NCBI RefSeq assembly: GCF_029360665.1
Contig: NZ_JARDUB010000002.1
Coordinates: forward strand, 124,001-188,000
Source: Eudoraea chungangensis
GTDB lineage: Bacteria > Bacteroidota > Bacteroidia > Flavobacteriales > Flavobacteriaceae
Direction: 5' to 3'
DNA: 64,000 nucleotides
Under the pieces are notes generated by a model. The model was not told the origin of the DNA and made no database searches. It saw nothing but the letters and a program-made list of their open reading frames with translations. Both the position numbers and the translations under genes were made by a program. Below, in pieces: positions 7,114-15,624 of this stretch (position 1 is its first letter; every line of letters begins with the position of its first letter).

Positions 7114-9922
7114 AAACATTGGCTTCAGTCTTTTGAAAACCATAAACCTTAAACTGTTTCATAGACCAGGGGAAATCTTCATTTCCAGCAGCAGAAATAT
7201 TTAAAGTCATCTTTAAATATTTTGCGTTTATGCTTTCAAAAGGGATCATATTAATTCTACTAGCACATTTAGCTACCTTAATTTCATTCCAATTCTTACC
7301 ATCTACAGAGGTATGAAGAATTACTTCTCTTGGATAGGTTTCTAATGGGGTGGGAGCTTTAGGACCCCAGCCAAATCTTTTAGGGGGGGCTTCAAATTGA
7401 ACGCCTGAAAGTGTTTTTACCTCAGGTAACTCTATTTGAAACCACATATTTTTTCTTTGTTTTTCTCCGGTAGACCAACCTTCAAAGTTAAAAGCACTTG
7501 ATGGGGAAGCAGTTCCACCTATTCTTGTCGGGATAGAATGACTTGCACTTACTTTCCAACTATCGGTAAATGGTATTTCTTGTGGAATTTGTGCCCATAA
7601 TTCTTTAAACGAAAGGACTTCTTGAGAAGAATTGGAAGATCGTAAATCAGCTACCTGTTCTTTGGAAATAAAACTAGATTCATTATCTAAATTAATTCTT
7701 ATATAAGACAGTATATCGGCAATCCATTGATCAGACTGTTCTTGCATACCTACCATTATGCCTCCCGGATATTCCTTTCCTTCAATTGGTCCCTTTAGCC
7801 CAAATAACAAGGTATTAATAATATAATCCGGATGGGCTTGGACTCGATCCGATTGCGTCAGAGCCGGTGCAATAGTACTTCCATTACCCAAGGGTGTACC
7901 CTGACCATTTGTACCATGGCATTGAACACATAATTCATTAAATATTTCCGTCCCCCTTTTGAGTTGTTCTTGTTGCTCTGGCGCAAGATGTGCAAGGCGA
8001 TTTTCACGGTATCCCGAATCTTGAGGGTTTAGAATTTGCTTCCCGATTAATTGTATCCCTTTTGAATCATTTGTAACTAAAACCTCGTTCAACTCCTTTT
8101 CAACATCCTTTACCTCTAGATGATGGATGGTAAGCATAGCCTGAATTGCAACATTCTCATCATCATCCTGTAATAAATCTTTATAATCTGCAACCAGGTC
8201 TCTACTGCCTTTTTTATAGAGCGATTCACTTGCTCTTAAAGCCTGGATTTGCATTCTGGGATTGGGGTCGTGAAGTAGGTTTTGAACTAATTCTATGTCT
8301 AAGGCATTCATTCCTTCTAAGACCCATAGAGCATGAAATCTACCGAAAAGATTTTCCCCTTTGAGACTTTTCATTTTCAATTCGGGTATTATAGTTTTAT
8401 CATCTCTTAAGACTAATAGTTGTTGTGCCTTATCTCGCCACCATCCATTAGGATGGTCTAAATGACTTACCAATTGTAAAGAATTGGCAGAAAACATTTT
8501 GGGTTTTGATTTATCTCGCTTAAAGTCTTTGTGGGTAATTCGCCATATCCTACCTAGTCTAATTACCTTATCTAACTGATATTGCTCGATCTTTGTGCGT
8601 AAAAAAGATCCTTTTTGCGCCCATTGTCCCTCTTGTATAATACCGTGGTACATATCTACTACATACATTGTTCCATCGGGAGCAGTGGCCATGTCCACCG
8701 GTCTAAACAAGGGGTCTGTACTTCGCAAAAATTCTGATTTTTCATTTTGGTGAACATTGTGCAAGGTAGTTAGTCCGGCGGATACTTCTGGCCTAATCTG
8801 ACGAACTATTCTGGCAACGGGTTCTCCATAAAAATAATTACCTAATAGATCTTTTGGAAGAGAGTTTCCTCTATAAATATCGTTACCTGCAGCACCAGTT
8901 ACTCTATTAAGTGAGCCATCTGGTTGTCTAATTTCATCCATTCCGCCTTGCATATCGCCAATTTTTACCGCTGCACCCCAAGGAATATCAAAACCTTCTG
9001 CAAATTGATCTGGCACTTCAAAATTTCCATAGTGAATGGGAAACTGGAAGTAAGAAGGAAGCCCGCTGGCACCTCCCTGAAACCAGAGTTTGCCATCATC
9101 ATCATGTGTAATTCCCCACTGGGCTCTGTTATAACCAGTTTTTTCTCTTTTGATGCCTTCGTCGGTCTCCCTAATTCGAAAGGCATTTACGGTACTGTAC
9201 AGCCAGTTATCCATTCCCCAATACATAAACGCCTGCTGGTGTTCAACATTACCAGAACGGCCATAGTTATCTGTAAAAAATTCCTTTTTATCTGCTTTTC
9301 CATCCTGGTCCGTGTCTGTATATTTATAGACAATATCAGCATCCGATTCCATGGTTAAAATACAGTCCTTCCCATAGGGGAGTACAAAACGGGGGAAAAT
9401 TAGACTATCAACAAAGGTTGTTCCGGTTTCATAAACACCATCTAGATCTTTGTCTTCCCAACGTGAAATTCTGCTAATTGGGTCTAAAGTACCATCAGAG
9501 TCTGCCGTAAGCATATAAGTTCTTAGTTCCAAGACAAACATTCTTCCGTCTCCATCGAAGGCTATAGCGCCGGGTTGTTCAATGGCGGGTTCGGTTAAAA
9601 TAGGTTCTATTGCATAACCTTCCGGAAGTAAAAAATGTTTTGCTTCCTCCAAAGGATAGAGGGGTAGTACCGGACTCTTAGGATCTAGATCTATTCCTTT
9701 CCAGTTTTCATTTTGAGGGTCAACACCATCAGGAAGAGTTACCTTGGGCAGCGTATCGGACATGGAACCAATAACCTTGGCAACCATATCCGGCGCCGGT
9801 TCCTTCTTCTTACAACTTATAAGAAGAATTAGAAATATTAAGGGAAGTTTCCAAGAAAATACAGAGGAATTGAAGGGGACTAGATGTTTAGTCCACTTTA
9901 ACCATTTCACACTTAACGTCAT
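7100..9922 (-). CDS. Lipoprotein: propeller dehydrogenase-like domain, HEAT-like repeats, cytochrome c and C-terminal discoidin-like domain
   Basis: Paralogue-like partner of the convergent gene at 4138. The lipobox is LLISC37, followed by a short KKKEP linker. Residues about 85-450 form the propeller part (EPAIEQPGAIAFDGDGRMFVLEL, asp-rich DTDQDGKADKKE loops, RPVDMATAPDGTMYVVDMYHG). About 480-620 is helical and HEAT-like. A class I cytochrome c follows with C665-V-Q-C-H669 and a distal methionine candidate in GGIMVGMQEQ. The last 160 residues (from about 775) look like an F5/8 type C or similar carbohydrate-binding fold (TRIGGTASPSSAFNFEGWSTG, VILHTSVDGKNWNEIKVA). The binding module suggests a polysaccharide ligand. 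It diverges from a sulfatase gene 76 nt away, which points to a shared carbohydrate-related role. Substrate unknown. Confidence 0.85.
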   Translation of the reverse strand: MTLSVKWLKWTKHLVPFNSSVFSWKLPLIFLILLISCKKKEPAPDMVAKVIGSMSDTLPKVTLPDGVDPQNENWKGIDLDPKSPVLPLYPLEEAKHFLLPEGYAIEPILTEPAIEQPGAIAFDGDGRMFVLELRTYMLTADSDGTLDPISRISRWEDKDLDGVYETGTTFVDSLIFPRFVLPYGKDCILTMESDADIVYKYTDTDQDGKADKKEFFTDNYGRSGNVEHQQAFMYWGMDNWLYSTVNAFRIRETDEGIKREKTGYNRAQWGITHDDDGKLWFQGGASGLPSYFQFPIHYGNFEVPDQFAEGFDIPWGAAVKIGDMQGGMDEIRQPDGSLNRVTGAAGNDIYRGNSLPKDLLGNYFYGEPVARIVRQIRPEVSAGLTTLHNVHQNEKSEFLRSTDPLFRPVDMATAPDGTMYVVDMYHGIIQEGQWAQKGSFLRTKIEQYQLDKVIRLGRIWRITHKDFKRDKSKPKMFSANSLQLVSHLDHPNGWWRDKAQQLLVLRDDKTIIPELKMKSLKGENLFGRFHALWVLEGMNALDIELVQNLLHDPNPRMQIQALRASESLYKKGSRDLVADYKDLLQDDDENVAIQAMLTIHHLEVKDVEKELNEVLVTNDSKGIQLIGKQILNPQDSGYRENRLAHLAPEQQEQLKRGTEIFNELCVQCHGTNGQGTPLGNGSTIAPALTQSDRVQAHPDYIINTLLFGLKGPIEGKEYPGGIMVGMQEQSDQWIADILSYIRINLDNESSFISKEQVADLRSSNSSQEVLSFKELWAQIPQEIPFTDSWKVSASHSIPTRIGGTASPSSAFNFEGWSTGEKQRKNMWFQIELPEVKTLSGVQFEAPPKRFGWGPKAPTPLETYPREVILHTSVDGKNWNEIKVAKCASRINMIPFESINAKYLKMTLNISAAGNEDFPWSMKQFKVYGFQKTEANVSTSD

Positions 9923-9926
9923 AGCA

Positions 9927-9948
9927 AATTTTCTTTGACAAGAAAATT
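9927..9948. repeat. Inverted repeat in the divergent intergenic region between the dehydrogenase and sulfatase genes
   Basis: A perfect 9-bp inverted repeat, AATTTTCTT and AAGAAAATT, separated by TGAC, lies 4 nt upstream of the minus-strand start at 9922. It could be an operator or a leader hairpin for the lipoprotein gene. It is AT-rich, so chance is possible. Confidence 0.4.
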
Positions 9949-9998
9949 AATATTATATAAACTAACTTGCAACAAATAAGTAAAATTTACATTTTTTA

Positions 9999-11447
9999 AT
10001 GAGCTTTTCCAGATTTTCTTGGGCAAAATATATTCTTTTACACGGGGTTTTTCTTGTTTTTTTTGCCTGTAAGAACAGCTCCCTTAAAGAGTCTTCACAA
10101 AGGCCGCCTAACGTTATTATAATATTCACAGACGACCAGGGCTATCAGGATTTAGGTGTGTTTGGAGCTGCGGATATAGCTACACCAAATTTAGATAGGC
10201 TAGCTAAGGAAGGAATAAAGTTAAGTAGTTTCTATGCAGCACAAGCTGTGTGTTCTGCCTCAAGAGCAGGTCTTTTAACCGGCTGCTACCCAAACAGGAT
10301 AGGCATACATAATGCATTTATGCCTGAGAGTAAAATAGGATTAAACCCTAAGGAAGTGACTATAGCCGAAATGCTTAAAGAAAATGGTTACACAACTGGG
10401 ATTTTTGGTAAATGGCATCTAGGGGATGCACAAGAATTTTTGCCAACCAGACATGGCTTCGATGAGTTTTATGGCATACCTTATTCTAATGATATGTGGC
10501 CCTTCCACCCTCAACAAGGTCCTGTATTCAATTTTGGTCCCTTACCCTTGTACCACAATGAAGCTATTATCGATACCCTGACAGATCAAAGTCATTTAAC
10601 CACCGAAATTACCAATAGAAGCATTGAATTTATAAAGCGTAACATAGAGACACCATTTTTCTTGTATGTACCACATCCTCAGCCACATGTTCCCCTATTT
10701 GTTTCTAAGAAGTTTATGGGAAAATCAGGGAGAGGCCTTTATGGGGATGTAATTATGGAACTCGATTGGTCTGTAGGAGAAATTTTGAAGACTTTAAAAG
10801 ACAATAACTTAGAGGACAATACCATAGTAATCTTTACCTCTGACAATGGCCCATGGTTATCTTATGGAAATCATGCTGGCAGTGCCAGGCCTTTTAGAGA
10901 AGGTAAAGGCACGGCGTGGGAAGGGGGACAGAGAGAGCCATTTCTTATGCGTTATCCGGATCAATTGACGGGAGGGAGAACCATATCCGAACCATTAATG
11001 GCAATAGATCTTCTGCCGACAATAGCTGAGGTTACAAATTCCCCTTTACCGCAAAATACTATTGATGGCAAAAGTGCTTGGCCTTTGTTGACAGGAGCAG
11101 AGAATAAAAGTCCACAGGAGGCTTATTTCTTTTATTATAAAGTAAACGAGTTACATGGAGTAAGGTACGGAAATTGGAAGCTATATTTTCCTCATAACTA
11201 CAGATCAATGGAAGGGCAAATTCCTGGGAAAGATGGTCTGCCAGGGGAATATAAATACATTGATCTAGAGGATATAGAATTATACGATCTTTCAAAGGAT
11301 TTATCTGAATGTGCGAACGTTGCAAAAGACAATCCTGAAATAGTAGAAAAAATAAAAGAATTAGCGGACGAAATGCGTATTAAACTCGGCGATTCTTTGA
11401 TAGACTTAGAGGGAAATGAAACAAGAATAGCGGGCAAAGTAGAATGA
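9999..11447 (+). CDS. S1-family sulfatase, lipoprotein
   Basis: Sulfate ester hydrolase anchored in the envelope by a lipid: hydrophobic leader and lipobox FFAC24. Metal-binding IIFTDDQGYQD follows near residue 42. The formylglycine motif is C85-S-A-S-R (the C-x-A-x-R variant of C-x-P-x-R), followed by AGLLTGCYPNR. GKWHLGD and FTSDNGPWLSYGNHAGSA are also conserved. The length is 482 aa. It shares long stretches with the sulfatase at 1364 (DEFYGIPYSNDM, GRGLYGDVIMELD), so the two are close relatives. It diverges from the propeller-cytochrome gene, and its stop overlaps the start of trmN6 (ATGA), which implies translational coupling. The substrate cannot be told. Confidence 0.93.
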   Translation: MSFSRFSWAKYILLHGVFLVFFACKNSSLKESSQRPPNVIIIFTDDQGYQDLGVFGAADIATPNLDRLAKEGIKLSSFYAAQAVCSASRAGLLTGCYPNRIGIHNAFMPESKIGLNPKEVTIAEMLKENGYTTGIFGKWHLGDAQEFLPTRHGFDEFYGIPYSNDMWPFHPQQGPVFNFGPLPLYHNEAIIDTLTDQSHLTTEITNRSIEFIKRNIETPFFLYVPHPQPHVPLFVSKKFMGKSGRGLYGDVIMELDWSVGEILKTLKDNNLEDNTIVIFTSDNGPWLSYGNHAGSARPFREGKGTAWEGGQREPFLMRYPDQLTGGRTISEPLMAIDLLPTIAEVTNSPLPQNTIDGKSAWPLLTGAENKSPQEAYFFYYKVNELHGVRYGNWKLYFPHNYRSMEGQIPGKDGLPGEYKYIDLEDIELYDLSKDLSECANVAKDNPEIVEKIKELADEMRIKLGDSLIDLEGNETRIAGKVE

Positions 11448-12157
11448 ACAAACCATTTCGATTTAAAAAGTTCACCGTAAATCAGGACAGAACGGCAATG
11501 AAAATAGGCACGGATGGCGTGCTGCTTGCTGCCTGGACGGATGTTTCTTTAAACCCCTTGTCTGTTCTCGATATCGGAGCGGGTACTGGGGTAATCGCCC
11601 TTATGCTGGCTCAACGATCATCCGCAGAGACTATTGATGCAATCGAAATTGAAGGAAACGCCTACGAACAATGCGTTGAGAACTTTGAAAATTCTCCATG
11701 GGCAGACAGCTTGTTTTGTTATCATTGCTCACTAGATGAATTTGTACTGGAAATAGAGGACAACTATGATTTAATAGTTTCTAATCCACCTTTTTATACC
11801 AATAGTCTTGGAAGCGGTAATACGGCCAGAGATAGAGCTCGTAGAAATATTGAATTACCTTTCGAAGAACTTTTTAACAGTATAAATGGACTTCTCTCCA
11901 AAAACGGACATTTTGCTATGATTGCCCCTTTTAGTGAAGAAAAGAGTCTTGTTAAGTTGGCCATGGAATACAGGTTATATCCCAGGAGAATTACTCGAGT
12001 AAAAGGGCTAGCTCACTTACCCGCTAAAAGAAGCCTATTGGAGTTTACTTTTGAGAATACCGAACCTATTTTGGATGAATTGATCATTGAAAAAGATAGA
12101 CATCAATACACTGAGGAGTATATTGAACTCACAAAAGACTTTTATTTAAACATGTAG
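11444..12157 (+). CDS. trmN6: tRNA1(Val) (adenine(37)-N6)-methyltransferase family protein
   Basis: SAM-dependent methyltransferase that modifies A37 of tRNA-Val (YfiC/TrmN6 family). The SAM-binding loop is DIGAGTGVIALMLAQ (about residues 43-57), and the adenine-N6 motif IV is NPPFYTNS (about 114-121). The start FRFKKFTVNQDRTAMKIGTDGVLL is characteristic of the family. The length (237 aa) is normal. The ATG overlaps the sulfatase stop by 4 nt, an odd partnership that probably reflects compact packing rather than shared function. Confidence 0.9.
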   Translation: MNKPFRFKKFTVNQDRTAMKIGTDGVLLAAWTDVSLNPLSVLDIGAGTGVIALMLAQRSSAETIDAIEIEGNAYEQCVENFENSPWADSLFCYHCSLDEFVLEIEDNYDLIVSNPPFYTNSLGSGNTARDRARRNIELPFEELFNSINGLLSKNGHFAMIAPFSEEKSLVKLAMEYRLYPRRITRVKGLAHLPAKRSLLEFTFENTEPILDELIIEKDRHQYTEEYIELTKDFYLNM

Positions 12158-12243
12158 ATTGCTATTGCAAATTGTCTAAATAACACATTTTATTTCTCGA
12201 TTACAGACATAGGCATTTTGTTACAAAAACTACTTTAAGTCCA

Positions 12244-12274
12244 TTGGTTTGTTATATTCCTTTAACTACCTTTG
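12244..12274 (+). promoter_or_regulatory. Promoter of the acyl-CoA dehydrogenase gene
   Basis: TTG at 12244-12246, a 20-nt spacer, and TACCTTTG at 12267-12274 match the Bacteroidota promoter. The TTG could be misread as a start codon because it is in frame with the gene. The promoter places transcription start at about 12280, so translation must begin at the ATG at 12289. Confidence 0.75.
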
Positions 12275-12288
12275 AAAAAAAAACAAGT

Positions 12289-13464
12289 ATGAGGCCAGAC
12301 TTATTTGAAGCACCAGATTACTACATGCTGGATGATCTTTTGAGTGAAGAACATAAGTTAGTTAGGGATGCAGCACGACAATGGGTTAAACGAGATGTTA
12401 GTCCAATTATTGAAGAATTTGCACAGAAAGCAGAATTTCCTACCCAGATTTTAAAGGGGCTTTCGGAAATTGGAGCTTTTGGACCCTATATACCTGAAAA
12501 TTATGGTGGTGCCGGATTAGATCAGATTTCTTATGGCCTAATTATGCAAGAGATAGAACGCGGCGATAGTGGTGTGCGTTCTACTGCATCGGTACAATCA
12601 TCTTTAGTTATGTATCCCATATTCGCCTATGGCACAGAGGAACAAAAAACAAAATATCTACCAAAATTGGCTAGTGGTGAATTCATGGGATGTTTTGGTC
12701 TTACAGAACCGGATCACGGTTCTAATCCAGGGGGTATGGTTACTAACTTTAAAGATAAAGGAGACCATTATCTTCTAAATGGCGCCAAGCTTTGGATTTC
12801 CAATTCTCCCTTTGCAGATATCGCAGTTGTTTGGGCGAAAAACGAAGAAGGTAGAATTCATGGGCTAATCGTGGAAAGAGGAATGGAGGGCTTTTCTACT
12901 CCTGAGACACATGGTAAGTGGTCTTTAAGAGCATCGGCAACAGGAGAGCTAATATTTGATAACGTAAAAGTGCCAAAGGAAAATCTATTGGTAGGAAAAA
13001 ATGGTTTGGGTGCTCCTTTAGGATGTTTAGATTCTGCCCGGTATGGAATTGCATGGGGTGCTATAGGGGCTGCAATGGATTGTTATGATACAGCATTGCG
13101 GTATGCAAAAGAACGTATTCAATTTGGGAAACCTATTGCCGCTACCCAACTTCAGCAAAAAAAGTTAGCTGAAATGATTACGGAGATTACTAAGGCCCAG
13201 TTATTGGCATTTCGATTAGGACAACTTAAAAATGAAGGAAAGGCAACATCTGCTCAAATCTCTATGGCCAAGAGGAACAATGTGGAGATGGCCATTAACA
13301 TCGCTCGGGAAGCTCGACAAGTTTTGGGTGGTATGGGTATTACTGGAGAATATAGTATTATGCGCCATATGATGAACTTAGAAAGCGTTATTACCTACGA
13401 AGGCACACATGATATTCACTTGTTAATTACGGGTCTGGATATTACAGGCCATGCTGCTTTTTAG
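12289..13464 (+). CDS. gcdH: Acyl-CoA dehydrogenase, glutaryl-CoA dehydrogenase type
   Basis: Flavoenzyme that oxidises acyl-CoA; the best guess is oxidative decarboxylation of glutaryl-CoA to crotonyl-CoA in lysine/tryptophan breakdown. The N-terminal DLFEAPDYYMLDDLL, the segment RGDSGVRSTASVQSSLVM (which holds the substrate-carboxylate arginine of this subfamily) and CFGLTEPDHGSNPGGM fit GCDH. The catalytic glutamate is in TYEGTHDIH near the C-terminus. The protein is 391 aa from the ATG at 12289, chosen over an in-frame TTG at 12244 that belongs to the promoter. It is convergent, 2 nt apart, with the kinase gene. An isobutyryl- or other short-chain acyl-CoA substrate cannot be ruled out. 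Confidence 0.88.
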   Translation: MRPDLFEAPDYYMLDDLLSEEHKLVRDAARQWVKRDVSPIIEEFAQKAEFPTQILKGLSEIGAFGPYIPENYGGAGLDQISYGLIMQEIERGDSGVRSTASVQSSLVMYPIFAYGTEEQKTKYLPKLASGEFMGCFGLTEPDHGSNPGGMVTNFKDKGDHYLLNGAKLWISNSPFADIAVVWAKNEEGRIHGLIVERGMEGFSTPETHGKWSLRASATGELIFDNVKVPKENLLVGKNGLGAPLGCLDSARYGIAWGAIGAAMDCYDTALRYAKERIQFGKPIAATQLQQKKLAEMITEITKAQLLAFRLGQLKNEGKATSAQISMAKRNNVEMAINIAREARQVLGGMGITGEYSIMRHMMNLESVITYEGTHDIHLLITGLDITGHAAF

Positions 13465-13466
13465 CA

Positions 13467-14528
13467 TTATTTAGGAGAATAGAAATCCTTAATTATCTCC
13501 AACATAATTTCATAGTTTTCAAAGCTCAATTCTGTAAATTTAAACAGACTTAGACAGCGATCGAGATTTTGATTTTCATAACTAACTTTGTAATAGACAT
13601 TTCCGTTTAAGTAGTCTGTTAACGCCCTTAATCCGTGTAAGAAGGGCATTAAGACTACCCCATATGGGAGACTGTTAATTTCCTTTGTACTCAGCAAGGG
13701 GTCTTCTTCACTTAATCCTAAAATACAGGCTGTGAATTGATCTGTTTCAAAACGAATCTTGGAAAGGTCTCTTTCATCTTCTTCTGCCGGGTTTACCAGC
13801 GTTCTAATAATATCTCCAAAGTCATAATAAAAATACCCAGGCATGATGGTGTCTAAATCAATTAAACAGAGGCCAGTTTTAAGGTCTTTATCAAAAAGAA
13901 TGTTATTTAACTTAGTATCGTTATGGCATATGCGCTTTGGGAGATCTAAGGGCTGTAATTTCTTTAGTTTGCCTAGGTTTATTTTTGCAAAATCTATGGC
14001 ATTGCGGGCAACTTCATTGCCAGAGTTCTTTCCAAATTTCATGGCATCTAAAAACTCTACTTCCCTAAATGCCAGATCGTGAAAATTAGGAAGGCTAGGT
14101 CTAAACATCCCTTCTGATGCTTTCTGCATTAAGGAATGAAACCTGCCTAGTGTTTTGCCTGCTTCAAAGGCAATAGTACGATCTTGGGTAGTAGAATAAG
14201 CGGTACAATTTAAAATGGCTGTTATTATACGCCAATGAGAACCATCATCTAGGGTTAAAAAGTTCTGGTTCTTTTTGGTTTTAACCAAAGATATTTGCGA
14301 GTACCCCTTTCCCACTAAATACTTTAAGGCTAGAGACATATTAGCCATTACAATATCTATATCTGGAAAAACCTCATTGTTGATTCTCTGAAGGACAAAT
14401 TTTGGCACTTCATTCTGAATTATAAAAAAGGTGCTATTGATATATCCTTGATTAATTTCACGAAAACGAAGCTCAACTTCATCTAGTTCAAAATGAGAAA
14501 CAATAAAATGGAGATCTGCTTTATGCAT
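13467..14528 (-). CDS. Aminoglycoside-phosphotransferase-fold kinase (probable sugar-1-kinase)
   Basis: Small-molecule kinase with the APH/choline-kinase fold, 353 aa. The Brenner-type catalytic loop is ICHNDTKLNNILFD (about residues 201-214), followed by the metal-binding LIDLDTIMPG. N-acetylhexosamine 1-kinases of the NahK type have this layout. The gene lies 22 nt downstream of a nucleotidyltransferase on the same strand. A sugar-1-kinase plus sugar-1-phosphate nucleotidyltransferase would make an NDP-sugar from a free (amino) sugar, so a salvage role is inferred. The acceptor sugar is not known from sequence. Confidence 0.75.
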   Translation of the reverse strand: MHKADLHFIVSHFELDEVELRFREINQGYINSTFFIIQNEVPKFVLQRINNEVFPDIDIVMANMSLALKYLVGKGYSQISLVKTKKNQNFLTLDDGSHWRIITAILNCTAYSTTQDRTIAFEAGKTLGRFHSLMQKASEGMFRPSLPNFHDLAFREVEFLDAMKFGKNSGNEVARNAIDFAKINLGKLKKLQPLDLPKRICHNDTKLNNILFDKDLKTGLCLIDLDTIMPGYFYYDFGDIIRTLVNPAEEDERDLSKIRFETDQFTACILGLSEEDPLLSTKEINSLPYGVVLMPFLHGLRALTDYLNGNVYYKVSYENQNLDRCLSLFKFTELSFENYEIMLEIIKDFYSPK

Positions 14529-14550
14529 AGAGAAGTTTAAACATTCCTAG

Positions 14551-15432
14551 CTACCACAAGGGAGTCGGATAATCGCCAGATGCAGTTAGTCTTTGTAATT
14601 CGTTTACTCCTTTTGCCTTATCGTCTGCATATGTAATCCCAAACCAAATGCTGTCTGATGGGATTACATCTACCTCAATCTTTTTCTTTTCCAAAACTTT
14701 TTGAATAACAAACGGAATGTAAATTTCTCCATTTTGAATATTCTCATCTTTAGTAAGAAAGTTGGCAAAGTCCTTTTCTATATAGTCAAAGACGGAGGGA
14801 CTACAAATCCAAAAATTCATGCTGACTAATTCATTCCCATCGAATAATAAACCTGAATTTGTATCTTGAAGTTGATCCTTCACAAATTCAATCTGCGTTC
14901 TTTCAACCACAGAAACAAGTTTATTCTCGTCTTGTTCGCAAACACCCCTAGAGACAGAGCCAAATTCAGAAAGCGTATCTTTTAGAGTGTAGGCCATTAA
15001 GCCATAGACTTCTTTCGATTCATCGGATGTCATAAATTTAATAGCATTACTATAGGCTGCTTTTCCATAATAATCATCAGCATTGATAATGGCAAAAGCT
15101 GTTTTAATATGATTTCTAGCTGTCCAAACAGCATGCGCTGTACCCCAGGGTTTTTGTCTTTCGCCTTTATAGGTAGAGCCAGAAGGAAGGTCAGACAGTT
15201 CCTGGGCCAAGACATCTAATTGAATATTTTCAGGAATTCTGGATGAAAGATATTCTTCAAGGAAATCCACGTTATCTCTTTGGGTAATTACTACGATATG
15301 ATTAAAACCATTTTCAAGGGCATCATAAATACTAAACTCCATTAAAAATTCTTCCTTAGGTCCTAACCCATCAAATTGTTTTAATTTTCCATAGCGGCTT
15401 CCTCTTCCGGCAGCCATAAGTAATAAGGTCAT
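14551..15432 (-). CDS. Sugar-1-phosphate nucleotidyltransferase family protein
   Basis: NTP-transferase-fold enzyme, 293 aa, that should couple a sugar phosphate to a nucleotide. The start MTLLLMAAGRGSRYGKLKQ is the G-x-G-x-R nucleotide-binding loop, although the usual GTRL is replaced by GSRYG. INADDYYG (about residues 116-123) is the metal-binding aspartate segment. It is first in a two-gene operon with the downstream kinase. A possible -7 element (TATTTTTA on the minus strand, 15450-15457) lies in the 192-nt divergent region shared with hemN. Confidence 0.8.
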   Translation of the reverse strand: MTLLLMAAGRGSRYGKLKQFDGLGPKEEFLMEFSIYDALENGFNHIVVITQRDNVDFLEEYLSSRIPENIQLDVLAQELSDLPSGSTYKGERQKPWGTAHAVWTARNHIKTAFAIINADDYYGKAAYSNAIKFMTSDESKEVYGLMAYTLKDTLSEFGSVSRGVCEQDENKLVSVVERTQIEFVKDQLQDTNSGLLFDGNELVSMNFWICSPSVFDYIEKDFANFLTKDENIQNGEIYIPFVIQKVLEKKKIEVDVIPSDSIWFGITYADDKAKGVNELQRLTASGDYPTPLW

Positions 15433-15563
15433 TGTCTTTATTTTAGTTGTAAAAATAGCGCATTATCTATATCATTTAAGTCTTCATTGTTATTAAATGT
15501 TTAGCAATACTTTTTTGAACGCTTCTACTCAACGAGTATATAAGGGCAATTAGTATTTAAAAG

Positions 15564-15607
15564 CTGATCATTATCATGTTATTTCCAGCGCAGTACTTTT
15601 AGATTTG
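15564..15607 (+). promoter_or_regulatory. hemN promoter with FNR-type box
   Basis: TGAT-CATT-ATCA at 15565-15576 matches the core of the FNR consensus TTGAT-N4-ATCAA; the two outer bases differ. A perfect -7 element TAGATTTG lies at 15600-15607. The dyad centre would fall about 42 nt upstream of a transcription start near 15613. That is the class II activator position for FNR/CRP proteins and implies induction under low oxygen, fitting an oxygen-independent haem enzyme. A Crp/Fnr gene is present at 34070. Confidence 0.65.
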
Positions 15608-15624
15608 TGATAAATCTATTTTAG

